A DNA stretch of 64,000 nt, from positions 4,534,881-4,598,880 of the forward strand of contig JAYGXS010000004.1 in assembly GCA_036362985.1 (NCBI GenBank), in the 5' to 3' direction. The position numbers and the translations under genes were made by a program. The notes beneath the pieces were generated by a model. The model searched no databases, was not told the origin of the DNA, and was given only the letters and a program-made list of their open reading frames with translations. Of the stretch, positions 9,470-22,220 are shown in pieces. The stretch comes from Ligula intestinalis (taxonomy: Eukaryota; Platyhelminthes; Cestoda; Diphyllobothriidea; Diphyllobothriidae). How positions within the stretch are numbered: the stretch's first letter is position 1; each line of letters begins with the position of its first letter.

Positions 9470-12400
9470 CTCACTTGCCTTCCATAAGTGTTAAAACAAA
9501 CTCAAGGAATCCAAGGCTGGTACTGCCCATACTGCTACTGCTATTTCTAATACTTCTTACTAGGAGTGTAGTTGAGTGTTAGTCATACAGTCACTACTGC
9601 TGACGTTAGCGTTTTCCAGAGGTGTCGCTGATTAAAGTCAACGCTGAGGCTCATATCACCTCGATCTCACCAATGAGAAGGAATATACGTTTATGCTATT
9701 CTGGAGCACATCAAGGTTTGACTTAGTTTCCGCTCTCGATACTGTTTTTGCTTTGATACTGCCGCTAGATGTAATATACCACTACCAAAAGTGGCAATTC
9801 TAGTAATCAGACTTACTAAGACCAGCAGATAGTATATTCTAGTAATATGTTCCTATTATTTTATAAATAGCTGACATGCAGACTATTTTTCCAACAAGCA
9901 TAACAGATGGAATAATGAGCTTACACGCGTTCTAAACTTCAGATGGGCTAATTTGAAGACACCTGATGGAGCGTTCACCTCCGGTAGGTAAGTAAGACTG
10001 TCAACAAAAACCTGCAGATTGTGATTCATGGAACTGATTGACGAGACTGGCCACACGTTCGACTTTTCATGAGCGACCAAGGTGCCTCCAAAGCGGAATG
10101 ACTGACGCTGAAGACACAGTATTCAGATAACGACTAAGTCAACAGGTACCTAGACTTACTGCGCCCTATAAAAGGCAAGAAAATGATAGGATATTTCTCC
10201 ACTGCGTCCACAGTTGCAGCCTTTGTTGTTGATTGTGATTCCTCAGTATTTTATGGATTGTGTGCCGAGTTTTTTTCTTGTGATAAGAAGACATTTTTGC
10301 TGAAAGTTTTGGAATTAAACTTTCAAAATAAGGCGTACCTCTTTCTCTCTCTCTTAATCTACATAAACACCCACACGAGGGCCGAGACAGCGAAACAGGA
10401 TAGACTCAATCAGCCCAAGGTTGAGCGTTAATAATTCAAGTCTCTGCTTGCTGCTGACAGTAGGCAAGTGAAGATGGAGAGCCGGTCAAGCTCCCCAACA
10501 TGTCAGCAGGCATCAAAACCTGTCCTGGTCAGCTTTTATTTGACAGCGCTTAGCCGACGCCGCGTCTTTGGCTGTCACCTTGATAGCAGTCAAAAACAGC
10601 CGAATACTAGTCAATGCGAGGGAGGAGAATGGCCTACGTCAACAACATAACCAGCACTAAAGGCCACGGCTTAGGCAGAGATTGAGATGCGGCTCTGGAC
10701 GACAAGTGTTAACGCAAATCAGAATTAGTAGGCTTTTTCCACTCTATTATTTTTATTCGGCGTGTCCCAGCTTGCCGATGCAGCAGCTGGACCTTAAAGG
10801 CTGTTTTTAGATGCCTTTTTTCAATACGCCCGGCTGACTCACATGTGACCAAGGGTTGGAGGGTACGGGCAGTTTTGACATTAAAAAGGCATGCCTGTAA
10901 ACAGGCACATATACATGATGCTGCACTGTCAACATCGGATTTGTGTTGATACAGCAGAAAGAGCATGGCATCCTAAGTGATAGCTGAAGGTTCTTCCAAC
11001 TAAGTTTAAAAATAATCCCTTCGTGAAATTTTCAGATATACAGTGGTCGCCATAGACCATTTAATTTTCCTAAATTTGTTTAAGTTTGCTGCTTACTCCA
11101 ATACCAGTGTGAATGCACTTAAGAAAACATAGAAATAATCACGAACAGCATAAGGCATATTAAGTACTTAAAAGAACTATAGGAATGACTAAGAGTTCGT
11201 AAAGGAAAGTAAAATTTTCTCGATAATCCCGTGGTTCTAGAGGCGTAAAAAAGAGCTTTACATTCGAACAATAAATTAAGATATTGTGTTGCGTTGAAAA
11301 CTTGAAGCAAACACCTTCTTTACAATTAAATAATTTTTCGTTAGTCAAAATATTCTTTCGCCATTGTTCTTACCAGTTAAGTATTCATTGAATGTCCTCG
11401 AAAAAAGTGTGTCATTAATTTCCTTCTTTTCTCTATGTTCATTGATCAATTCATAAATTGTGCATCTTTTCGACGCTTACTCCAAAACCTTTAAAATTAG
11501 GTATACATAAAGAGTATTTACCAAAAGAAAGTGTTTTTGGATATTAGTTCTTAGAATGATGACCATGTTGCTCTTTTGTAGAAATGACTCGAAACAGCAA
11601 ACCACATTGTCGAGAGTGAATCATGTCAGCAGTGGAACTCTGAAACTACTTTTCCTAAGACGTTTCATAACAGGTTACCTCTTAGAAATTGCGATGATTA
11701 GATCTTCGGCTGACGAACTTCTGCGCATATTAATTTTTTCCAACGTAATGTCATAATGACATTTGAGCATTTTGAGAATTCCTTTATGTTTCCTGAAGAT
11801 AAACGACTCCATTTGACTGGAGATAAAAGAACATTCTTTTCTCTTTATAATGGATTACCTTCCGCGTGAGTAGATTAATTTCACTTTCATATATTTACTT
11901 GCGAATTAAAAAAAATGGCCATAAAAGATGCCATTTTTATGAAATGCTTGTTATTCTGTCGTCTGCTTTGTTTCTTAATTAAGTAAACAGGGAACGTAAA
12001 GTATGCAAAAATTATTTTTCATCCCTACGTAAATTCAATAAGCACTTATTTGTTTTTAATATGCGAGAGCATGTCAGACATTTAGTTTTTATTAAAGGAC
12101 ATTTGAGGTTCATTGCTGCATTCAAACAAACGCTGCTTTTATTTCATTTTGTGTGGAAAAAAATTAACAGAATAGCTAAATATAATTTCTTAAAACAACT
12201 GTTCAATGTAACTGCAAAAAAATTTGGTTCCTTTAACTTGGCTTCACTTCAATCTGAATAATTTTGTATAAACTTTTTTCAGTTCAGGAAGGGATATCTT
12301 TTATACCTATTTTGCTTATTTTCGAATTCATTCTTAGTATTATCAACATTAACGTGCAGTTTTGTTCTCTCTTTCGTAATAGCATAGGAAATTCCTTCCA

Positions 12401-12600
12401 TACGAGTCTACTTTCAATTTTCCCAAAACTAATGGTTATTTCTCTTAATAAACCTAACTAAAATGACGATTTACCCAAGTAAAAGGCTTTCGCAGAATTC
12501 GATAAACTGAATGAATCACAATAGTGTTTTCAAATATATGCTTAAGTGTCCAACCGAATTTCATAATTAGCGTTGCATGGACTTCGGCGTCTATTGTATG
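9470..12600 (+). repeat. Third copy of the duplicated segment
   Basis: Blocks line up with the 5,130-6,480 and 7,390-8,525 copies: 9,470-10,180 with 5,130-5,850; 9,885-10,650 with 7,745-8,525; 11,480-12,000 with 5,900-6,450; 12,215-12,570 with 7,430-7,700. The lineage A PLE remnant at 10,020-10,180 reads FDF...KAEWLTLKTQYSD with stops and shifts. A decayed 3' end (GCTGAAAGTTTTGG...TTTCAAAATAAGG) follows at about 10,300-10,340, with a short CT tract. The sequence from 10,660 to 11,470 has no counterpart in the first copy and may be an insertion, or a deletion there. No intact gene. Confidence 0.55.
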
Positions 12601-13184
12601 TGATTCTGTATTTCGCACAATATAAAGTACAACTGTTACCAAACGACGGGATGTTCGAGTTTGTATTCCAACACGGTCTCCCGGCAATACTATCTACCTA
12701 TACTAACAGCTGCTACAGCCATCAGGACCTTTGTCGGTTCCAAAGGCAGAGCAGGACAGGCGAGTACCGTTTGCGGTTGGGTGAACATTCATCAACGAGT
12801 TTAATGAATATTTATCGGTTATGCGTATGGACCTGATAGAATTGAACTAGTATACTCATATAAGCTTTCATGCTCTGTTAACGACTAACCGCTGGGTAAA
12901 TTATTAAAAATATTGAGTGAGTTTTCGACGTCAGTTTCGCAGGTCATTATTAAACGAAGAGCAAAGGCGGTAAATGTTGTAGTTGCCCTCAGAAGTCGGT
13001 AATTCTTTTATTTTTGTGCAAGTAGGCAGCCGCCGTAGTCACCAGCGGGTTCTGGATTTTCGTAGGCAGCATAGAACCCGATATGCGGGTTGACGCATGA
13101 CTCCTCTGAGTACGTGACTACGAGTACCTTACGGCTAACAATGCAAGTTTTCGAACGAATGAAATAATTTGCGTTCCAGATACC

Positions 13185-13266
13185 TGCATGGATAAGAAAG
13201 AACACGTGTCGAGCACCGGATCAATTGTCCTGGGCTTTCGAAATCTTACAGGAGTCCATTTCCAAG
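13185..13266 (-). mobile_element. PLE 3' terminus (lineage A), solo
   Basis: The minus strand carries a GGACTCCTGTAAGATTTCGA stem-like block, then AAGCCCAGGACAATTGATCC and GGTGCTCGACACGTG. This is the last about 80 bp of lineage A, as seen at 13.4, 15.7, 29.5, 31.1 and 40.3 kb. Nothing upstream of it is retained. It lies about 130 bp from another copy in the same orientation. Confidence 0.75.
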
Positions 13267-13391
13267 TAAACTTTTGATTAAAACAACAGCGTTACACAAG
13301 CCGAAACATTTGTTTGGTAGATTGTGGTAAGCATATTTCTCTTTGAGTGACTAGAGGAAGGTCAGACCGTACCACCAGATCTGCATATTTA

Positions 13392-13615
13392 CTGTGCATA
13401 AGAAAAAAAACTTGTGGAGCACCGGATCAATTGATTTATTTTCTTAGCTTTCGAACTCCTACAGGAGTCCATCTTCAGAGCTAAGAAGCAGCAGCCAAAA
13501 GGAAGGTAATTATAGTGGCCATAGGTCAATTGACTGTCCGCAGTCATCAGAACATCAAGTGGTAAGAACATCAACCAAAAAGGATGGAGGTGGGGGGGAT
13601 TATAATTGTATAAGC
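13392..13615 (-). mobile_element. PLE 3' untranslated region and terminus (lineage A)
   Basis: Reading the minus strand: a G/C homopolymer tract near 13,588, a block containing GACAGTCAATTGACC then GGCCACTATAATTACC, a TTGGCTGCTGCTTCTTAGCT block, then the hammerhead-like GAAGATGGACTCCTG...GGAGTTCGAAAGCT and the GATCCGGTGCTCCACAAG end. The block order matches the untranslated region of the copy ending at 29,555. No coding sequence remains. Confidence 0.8.
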
Positions 13616-15420
13616 TAGTTAACAGTTAGTGATAGGATCGTATTGTTTAGGGTTCGGAATGTTCCTTGTCGTGGGAAAAATATCATATAGCATCATGAGG
13701 GTGAAACAAATGGAGCTCATCGGGGGCAACGGGATCGAACCGAGGAGGAAACTGTAGAAATCACACGAACATTACCAAGATGCGGCCAAGCAGACTTCAG
13801 AGTCCATCGATAAATTGGCGGAAAAGTCAGAACCCCTGACGATCATCAACAGGGACCTGGTAGACCACCGTCAGGGTTGCAAAACGGAGAAGAGTTGGCA
13901 TCACTTGGAAATGATGCTTGGCTCTGCAGTGGAAAATGTAAACAGATTTAGAGACCACTTTCCAATCTTCGGGAGAGAATCGAATGCCAGAAGGACCTTT
14001 TCAATGTCGAGAAGTTGCGTGTTTGGGAAGGAAACAGACAGTGAGGACTTTCTTTCGTCCAAATTTAAATGTTCATGTATTTTGCCTTTGCAAATGGGTA
14101 ATGTAGACGACAACCTAAGATCGAATAGAAGATTATTTCAGATAAAATCATATTTAGATAAATATGAAATGTCAACACTCACAACTTTACATGGGGACAG
14201 AGATGGGGACGTCTGCGTGAAGCTGATACAACCGTAATATTATCTTATAAACAATAAATAGTTCTCTTCTACCAATCCGTGGAGTAAAGTTGCTAGCAGG
14301 CTCCGTACGCAAAACACAGTAGTCGAGGATATAGGAATTTGTTTTAGGGATAAGGCTCATATTCGGCAAGCCTTATAGTCATTAGTGAAGATAGGTTGCC
14401 CGACTGTAATTTTTAGTATCCGTAAAATAACAGACGCGAAATAAAACTTATTTGTATTTTTTGCTATCCAGAGCTCCCAGCATTTTTAGTCAGACGGTTT
14501 TTCTGACACCCTTTGCTTCTTAGGAGTATGTCAAATAACCGTTTGATTTCCCCCCGCGGTCAGTCCCGACACAGAAAGACAGGCTTCAAAAGAAATGAGG
14601 ATAATTAGGAAAGAATTCCCAGAAAACGGCAAGCTATTAATTTTCCGCCATTTGGGAAAATGTCTGTTTTTGCTTTAGGTAAATTCCAGAGCGGAATTAC
14701 TTATATACTTTCCCCGCATTGCGTCAGGAACGTCCCCTACACCAAATATCCCCGCATCCCAATTCTGATATTAACCTAAACCCCGGACTTAACTCTGGAA
14801 TAAGGCCAAAACAGCCCATATTACGGGCTATTCCCATTCCTTTTTTTCCAGGGTACGGTCATATAAGCAATCACTTCCATCAAGATTTTTATACTGATTT
14901 GTATGAGCAAGAAGCTTGGATAGGATTGTGGCCGATGTCAATGAATTGCAGAATCTGCACAATGATTGTACACTCAGAAAAGAGGGATTGGGATGAAACT
15001 TGCCAGCCTACATATTGTGATAACCAACCATAACAGAACGGCTTAAAAGGGAGTGCGCATTTCGAAAAAAAGGTAACCTACCAAAAAATGCAGCGGTTTC
15101 GAGTGCTAAAACTAGACTGACAGCCCGTAGGTCTCTCAAATCGCGAAGGTCAAACAATAACAACCCTACGTCGGCTGCAAATCTCAGTGTAAAAGGTCAG
15201 TTGAAAAAGTATCTCAGATTTAGGTTAGCAACTTCGGTGCCATTTGTCAACCCTAGTACTCGTTTTATGCCTATGCATCTCCTATTCGGATTGCCGCCAA
15301 ATTTATGAAACAGGCCAGAAAGGACGAGTGAGCATTGCCGGCAATGACAACGGAGACCAGAATTGCCGTTTCTGGCTCATTAGACATTATCCGTCAGTCA
15401 GTCATATCTAAACCTAAGTT
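13616..15420. other. Non-coding stretch, no recognised gene
   Basis: Two open frames stand out by length, 13,815-14,237 (140 codons) and 14,719-15,033 (104 codons), both on the plus strand. Neither has a domain, signal peptide or repeat I recognise, and such lengths are expected by chance. A decayed TE origin is possible. Confidence 0.4.
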
Positions 15421-15426
15421 TTGCTT

Positions 15427-15495
15427 CAACCAAGACTCTAACCCACGACCTTTTAATTAGGAGTACAACACTGCAAACCCTGAGCCACAGGATTG
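15427..15495 (-). repeat. tRNA-like SINE head, minus strand
   Basis: The minus strand reads CTGTGGCTCAGGGTTTG (A-box-like) and about 30 nt later GGGTTAGAGTC (B-box-like, one change from GGTTCGAGTC). The spacing fits a tRNA-derived RNA polymerase III promoter. A cloverleaf is not convincing, so a SINE or tRNA pseudogene is more likely than a working tRNA. Confidence 0.5.
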
Positions 15496-15689
15496 GTTGC
15501 TTGCCGGTCTAGATGGTTTCTGAAGGAATTTCGGGAGGACTAGTGCTAATACGATCCTCAGAACAACATATTTCGGCCTTAGGCAAACCTCTGATCTTAC
15601 CGAAAGACGTTACGCGTTAGGCACTAAATTGAACACTCCTTGATTACCGAATGAATGCAAAAGTTCGCAATCCAGGTAATTGTATGGAC

Positions 15690-16125
15690 GAGGAAGAAGA
15701 AATATCGAGCAGCAGATAAATTGATTTATTGTTCCGAGCTTGAAGAGTCTTACAGGAGTCCATCTTCAGCGATGAGTAAGCAACCAAAAATGAAGTTTAA
15801 TATAGTGGCCATAGGCCAATCAACTGTCAGAAAACATCGGGTTGTCAGGGAGTTAGAAACAGCCAACGAAAAAAAGGATGGGGGAGGGGGCAACTAGTTG
15901 TCACTGGAGTCGGGTGGGAAGGCATTAAAGTGGTGTACGCTAATCAGCTGTCAGTGGAGCCGGGGGTCATTAACAGCAATTAGCGTGCTACCTTGTCACC
16001 CCGTAGGTGGTCCTGGTAACCTCGCCGCCTCTTCCGGCCGGTTCGTTGTGGAATCCTTTCCGCTTGCCGTCCTTATGTGTAGTTTGACTTCGTTCCGTCT
16101 CTTTCCCAAATAATGGTGCAAAACT
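15690..16125 (-). mobile_element. PLE C-terminal tail, 3' UTR and terminus (lineage A)
   Basis: The minus strand from about 16,125 encodes KVLHHYLGKRRNEVKLHIRT, then TTNRPEEAARLPGPPTG and a stop. This matches YKVLRHYVSEGRNK...NRPEEEAGSPGPST of the copy at 29.2 kb. The untranslated part follows (TGACAGCTGATTAGCG, a G/C tract at about 15,880, TTGGCCTATGGCCACTATA), then the terminus GAAGATGGACTCCTGTAAGA with a damaged CTTCAAGCTC in place of CGAAAGCTC. Only the region downstream of the endonuclease core survives. Confidence 0.8.
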
Positions 16126-19100
16126 TTAAGAAAGAGAGGAAGGTTACACGGGTTACAGTCTTGAGTTAATCTAGGCGCCAGGTTACCAGGACAGTTGGAG
16201 ATTGACAGCATGGCCCATAGGCTGGATTACTCCCACCGTATATAGACTGCTTCTGAGTAGTCAGGGGTTAGAATTGTTTGCGCCCGCAAAAGTACTCGGA
16301 AAACTCCTTTGAGGCGAACCTACGGGCCACTGTCTAGTAGATGCTTACTAATCCAGGATCACGGTATGCTCTTTTCTTGTTTGAAAAGCCAGTTATGTAA
16401 ATGCTCAGCGGCCCAACTGCCAAGTGTCTTGGCGTTCACCCAACGTACTTTAATCTACAAATGCATATGAATTCATAAACGCAGTGCAGTGGTGAGGCAT
16501 CCTTTATCCGGTTTATTAGAAGGCTTTTAGTAAAACCTATGAAAACGAGTTCAGCTGCACTGTAAGTACTTTCTATGGTGCACCGCAACCATTGCCTGAT
16601 TGTATTCGAAATTTTATCACCCATAAGGATATAAAACGGGCTTTTTTCGAAATGACTGCTCCATCAGCTTTCGTCATAAAGAATTACTGCACTTTTGAAC
16701 GTAGCGTGGAGGAGAGCTATGGTGAAGTAGGGCTGACTTGCTTAAGTCAAGTTCTGCAGGTAGGGTCTCATCGGAGGAAATATTTTTCATTCTTTGGAAA
16801 CCAGCATGCACCAGATTTCATTTCTATTGTATTGACGCTAAATTGGTGAAATGTAAGTGGAAAACGTAAATTGGCTTATATTTCCTGGGAGGCTAAAAAT
16901 CCACTGCACACAGAGAAAGAAGTAGATACAATGAACAAATGGTTGATATATTTTCAGTTCATTGTTACCTCTGGTGACGAGTAGCCCATCTTCGAGAAAT
17001 GCAGCAAACCACTAGCAGAAAACTTGTTTCGATTGACGAGTGCCTATCAGTCGATGACCCCGTTTCAGAAGGGTTTTGGCCCAGGCTTCGTGCAGGGCTA
17101 CTTCCATCCTTCTGAGATTCAACGTCTGTATGCATATGAAATGTCAGACTTCGGCAAACCACGGTCCCTGTGGCCTGGCTGGCGCCTGCACTTTCTGTCG
17201 GTTCTGATTCCCTGTCGGTGAATGCGTTAGCGCTCACACTGGGTTTCAGGTCCCACCTCAGGTGTCCGAGCAGCTAGGCGGTCGCTAGACGGTGGGGGAG
17301 AGAGTGAGATCGACCCTCGGCACGTTTCTGTCCTCACTATAATAAATATGAATGTGCTTGAATCTATCATGGTGCACTAAAAGCCGTGGCTTAGAGGATT
17401 CGCCAACTGACAAGAAAACTCAGGCCACCTACGTCGCTACTCCTTTTGTACGCATGTATTTGTGTGTGCGTATGTGAAGAGATGGAGGACTGAGAGTCAG
17501 GTGCGCGGGATTCTACCTAGCGAGATGTGCTAAGTCAAGCTTGCGCGTGTTGAGTGACTATCGCGCCAGCCACCCACACCCCCCTCATCGCTGGTCTTAT
17601 TGGCTTGATCTTTACACCGGAAACGGAGGTGGCAGCGGCGAGTGAGTGGGCAGATTCTCCGAAACTCTGCTGCAACTCCTGTTTTTTTTTGCGGTTGTTC
17701 GCTTTGTTGCTTCTGCTTGCTGTAGCCTTCGTGTTGCTTACCCAGCTTGCCTCATTGTCTGTTGCGGCTTGCTTCAATCTTTGCTGTGGCTGTTGGAGCA
17801 CCCGGTGCCCATAGTCGAAATTGACGGGGGAACTGTCGTGTGTGTGTCCGTGCCTGTGTCAGCCATGGAGCCTTGCTCTCAGGGCGTGGGTCCTCGGTCG
17901 CCTGCAGCCAACTACTGAAATGTTTCGCAAAACGAATGTTTCACATGATGATCTCAGTGGCGGAGCAAATTAAACGCACAAACCGAAGTTCCACTGTATT
18001 CTCATCGCAGCCAGCCTCCTCGCAACAGTTTGCTTTAAACCTAAAGGCGTTTGTGTGATGCGAGNNNNNNNNNNGCAATTATAAGGTACACAGTGTAATT
18101 TCACTCACAGTGTACGCAGGACAGTATCAGTTCTCTTTGCTTGTTTCAAAGTATGACGGCTTCGGTTAGGAAGAACTTAACGGACAGCTAGCAGACAGCT
18201 AGCATGCAGGTAGCGAGTGCACTCACGACAGGCTATCGATCGGCCTACACGCGTCGAACGCATACTGGCAGTAAATCAATCAATATTTCAAAATTTAAAC
18301 TGCAGCCAGCCGCTGAGCCACAAGCCAATCGTGTCACCACCCACGCAATGACAGAAGCTTATTAGCCCTAGCCTTACACTCGTTTGTTATCTTAAATATG
18401 TTGTATAAATTACGCTCAAAGACTCCTGCTTTTGCGCTCTTCTTGTCATGTTTTTCCCTGGGGCTCACGCAAGACTTAATCAGGTGGTGACATCTCAGCC
18501 TTGGCTACCGTTACAATAGCTTTTTTGGCTGTCTTTTATGTGTTTGGATATTTTAGAACATAGGGAGTGATGTGTGTAGGAGCTCACAAACACCCCGATG
18601 ACATTATTTAATAGAAAGGCAACATATTTACTTTTCAGGGCAAATAATCCGGGATAGCGTTTCCACCAAACATGCAGTCCAGCCATAATAGGGTTTATTT
18701 TGGAGTAAGCTGTCCGGTCGCACTTTGCCCAATGAGGTTTCCGTTTTTGTGGAAAAGACTTTTATAACTGTTGTATTTGAAGAAAGGATTTGGAGTAGGT
18801 AATGGAATTCATTAAAAGTTCTTGGATAGAATCGAAGGTGAACGGATACCGTAAGTTTAAATGATAGTGGTCCCTTTCGTCGATCAAAGGGACCTACCTT
18901 TAGAAGCACTTTTAACTACTTTATTACCTACGAAACCACCAGTCATTTTCACTACGACCTATTGCAAACCATATCTTACTCCGGTAGAAAGCGTTTTAGC
19001 TCGTATTAACAGGGGAATATTTCAAACAGTGGTAAGATTGACTGCATAATTGATAACAAACTTTGACAAACTATCATTGGTAACTTGCCCATTTGCACCT

Positions 19101-20000
19101 CTAACGGTCGAGGAGATACTCATCTATCGTATTATTTATTATTTTCTCCATTGTCTGCTTTGAAGGCAGATCGGTCCCTTGTAAACCATGTCGTTAAGTG
19201 GCTTTTAAGCCTGTTAAGGGAAAACATGTTTATTCCCAATATAAGCAATAATTATTTTTAAACTCCATGGTCTCCGCTTTTGAAAAACTGCCGTTTATTT
19301 ACTGCTGGAAAATACTTAGAAGACACGCAACGGGTGGACCTTACGTCACAGTACTTGTCTTCTGATATTTATGCAATGTTAGCAATCGGCTAATCTAGTT
19401 CTCATAGCGTTTTTTCGCTGAGAACCATAGAAACTGAGACGCACAAGCTGGATGACCTGCTGTCTCCAACTTTATTGAGGTTGCGCACGAAGCTCTCTTG
19501 TGGTGTTTGTCACAGTTGATGTAATATTTAGTGTTCATCGGGAGGCCCCATTTGTGCCTGCACATAGAAATATGTAAGCCGCACTCAGACGAAGTGCATA
19601 ACTTATAGTTTGGCAGCCGTAGGGAAATTTGGGTGGTACCAGCCTCATTAAAGTCCCCTCTTTTATGAGGTGTGATAACGGGGTACGCCCAAAGATATCT
19701 TTGACTTGCCTTTTTATGCGGTCTCTTGCAGTTGAGTACTGCTTCCAAGCAGCTTTTCTGGAAAATTTGAGCGGGCTCCAGACTGTGTGCTTTCAGCATT
19801 TTTGCTCATTAGGTGATATCTGGCCATCTAAAATTAGAACACAAAGGTGAACAAGCAGTGAAGTGACACTTGCAAGCCTACCATTTTTGGCTGGCTGTTT
19901 TAATATTATGCACATTCATTACTTAGTACGCAGCTCAATATCAGTATTTTGCTGTCGATATTCATCTGTCTCCGTTCTGCGAAAATGCATATTTTACTAC
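16126..20000. other. Non-coding stretch with one assembly gap
   Basis: No gene is recognised. A GC-richer block at about 17,530-17,920 is open on both strands but shows no domain. A weak tRNA-like fragment (GTTAGCGCTC...GGTTTCAGGTCC) lies at about 17,228-17,265. The AT-rich remainder, 18,075-20,000, has only short frames, including a 134-codon one on the minus strand at 19,395-19,799 that I cannot assign. Confidence 0.4.
18065..18074. other. Assembly gap (10 N)
   Basis: Ten undetermined bases. The flanking sequence is ordinary and unrelated to any repeat I can identify. Confidence 0.99.
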
Positions 20001-20590
20001 TGAAAAGTCATATTGGAAAACAATTATTTTCAGTCATTCATCATCAGGCAGGGAAAATAAAAATGTTCAGTTAATTGCAGCGTTTATATGATCGTCAGGT
20101 TTGGGGGGGGGGTATGACGGGGGTTGGTGGGTGGGTGGGTGGGTGTATTTAAGCCTCTGTGTTTTCCCTCGTCTCCTGGATGCGGGCACCAGCACGTGTA
20201 GGTCGTTGATTGTAATGATCAGGGAAGACGGGGGGATGTTAGCTTGGTCAGCTAGTTGTGATCTGTATATCAGCTGCACAGCGCGCGCTTGACTTCGTTT
20301 TGTGTGTTTTCAGACAACCTGGCTTCAAGAGGCGTGGAATTTCCGCATACAGTCGGCCAAAGGGGGCAAATTGCTTGTATAAGCGCCTTTTGACAGCTTG
20401 GGGTAAGTTTCGATAACTGGATTGTAACTGCCTCTGCTGTGGCTAACATCCGCTTGCGCAGGCCTTTGGAATATGGTATCGGCGTGTGCTATATGACTCG
20501 AAAGTCTTCTCTCGTATCCACTTGGTGGTTCGTTTCAATAATTGGGATTTCGCTTGAGCTTATCTTTCTCCTATAGAACCGTTTCCGAGC
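20001..20590 (-). mobile_element. PLE endonuclease end, tail and 3' terminus (lineage B)
   Basis: Minus-strand translation gives NHQVDTREDFRVI, a stop, HTPIPYSKGLRKRMLATAEA, then CQKALIQAICPLWPT, the lineage B C-terminus. The 3' untranslated part has a G-run (20,103-20,111) and GGGT repeats. The terminus carries CTGATGATGAATGACTGAAAA and ends at TTTTCCAATATGACTTTTCA near 20,001. It is 5'-truncated next to the 3' tail of the LINE that begins at 20,602. At least one stop interrupts the frame. Confidence 0.8.
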
Positions 20591-20601
20591 GCAATGGGAT
20601 A

Positions 20602-22220
20602 GTCAAGTCAAGTCAGTCAAATTTATCAAAGGCAATATAGGCAAACGCCTTTGAACTCCCTCTTGGTACATAGGATTTCAGAAATGCATCGGCATAGCCT
20701 AAAATTCCAAAGAAGTCGTTGACACAATTTCAGACGACTTCTCACTTGTTTCAAGAAATACACTCACACTCAGTTTACACGAGCCAGCAGTGTAACTGAG
20801 GAAGAAGAGCAGACAGTGAATAAAACTCCTAAGGTTGGCTCATAATTCAAAATTGAATGTCATTTGTGGTTTTTAGGAGAAAAACTGTCGCTCGTGGGGG
20901 AAGTATGTGAATGATAGGGGCATGATGCTTCTGTGCATGTTGATGGCAGCCATGGCGTCTATGATGAATAATATTTAAATCCAAAGGACCATACGAGGAG
21001 GAGACCTCGGAGTCACGAGAACGTATTGAAGAACCGGAGATGCGACCATGATAAGATTTTGCTGTGCCAAGAGCCGACGAACCCGCCACGTCGTCAGCAG
21101 TCGGTCGATACGAGAAAGGGTGTGACAGAGCCGCGTAGCCTAGGATCATAGGTGCGGTAGATGCGACCTCAGGCACGATCAGCCCAGTTCACATAGTGAG
21201 CAGAGACGTCGGAGCTAGTCAATGTCTTAACGCATTCGGTTCAATACTACTAATAATAATAATACTAAAAAATTACTAATAGTATATATTTATAGCATTT
21301 CAGTGTTTGGATTTAGAGCGCTTAAATTTTTGGATTCGGAACACTTCAGTGACTGGATTTTGAGTACTCAATCACGACAATACTCATTAACTCTGTCTAG
21401 GTTTGCCTTAAAACATCCACGGAAGGGGACACGACAACATCCGCAGGAAGGGCATTCCATGCCTGGATTACCCTCTCAGAGAAAAAGAATTTTCTTGTGT
21501 CAAGTCTTGCCCCAGTCACACGTATATTGAGGAGGTGTCCTCGCAGCCTAGAGGTGAGGGCCCGCTCAAAGAAGTCAGTTGTTTGAAGGCAGCAATCCTG
21601 ACCACGCATCTTGCGAAATGCCTGGATTAGGTCCCCACGTAGCTGCCTCTAATCCAGAGGAAACAAGTCAAGATTTATCAATCGGGTCTCATAAGGGAGG
21701 TTCCGTTGGCCTCATACTAATTTTCTTGCACGTCTTTGTACCCTTTCAAGGTTTTTGTCTTTGGCTGTCCAAAGTCTCCAGGCTTGAATGGCAAATTCCA
21801 GTTAAGGTCGCATGAACGTGCCGAATACCTTGCCAAATACACCTTTGTCAAACTTAGCAAAGGTGCGCTTGATTAGATACAAGCTCGACATTGCGGATTA
21901 AGCCACTTTCAGGAAGTGCAGTGATGGCTTCATTGAAGGCGTGAACCACACCCCCAGGTCTTTCTGAGCCTCTACCTCTGGTAACGGCGTGTAATTCAGG
22001 TAATACACCCTCCGAGGCGTAGTGCTGGTTCTATCAAAGCGTGTTAGGTTGCATTCGGCCACATTGAATGGCATGAGTCAAAGGGTCGACCATTGCTCCA
22101 GTCTATGCAAATTTGCCTGGAGGTTTAATTCGTCATCTTGCTTGCGTATGACCTTCCAAAGTTTTATGTCATCAGCAAACATTGTGATTTCACAGTCAAC
22201 AAACAAGGCAAGAGATAATG
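20602..22220 (-). mobile_element. CR1-like LINE, 5'-truncated
   Basis: On the minus strand near 22,175 the reverse-transcriptase catalytic box reads EITMFADDIKLW. It is followed by NLQANLHRLEQWST, the linker usual after the FADD motif of CR1/jockey-type LINEs. Further on come YYLNYTPLPEVEAQKDLGVW, LYLIKRTFAKFDKGVFGKVF and RKFFFSERVIQAWNALPADV, the family's C-terminal thumb and tail. The frame breaks several times and ends near 21,368. The probable 3' UTR runs through an (AAT)n-like tract at 21,247-21,266 to a 3' tail of TGACTTGACTTGACT units at 20,602-20,619. The last about 250 bp match 53,128-53,310, so that part is a genuine shared 3' end. That the RT part and this tail form one insertion is inferred from orientation and adjacency. 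Confidence 0.8.

Noticed and set aside
13815..14237. 140-codon plus-strand frame
   Set aside because: No recognised family and chance-level length; kept only as a remark in the region entry.
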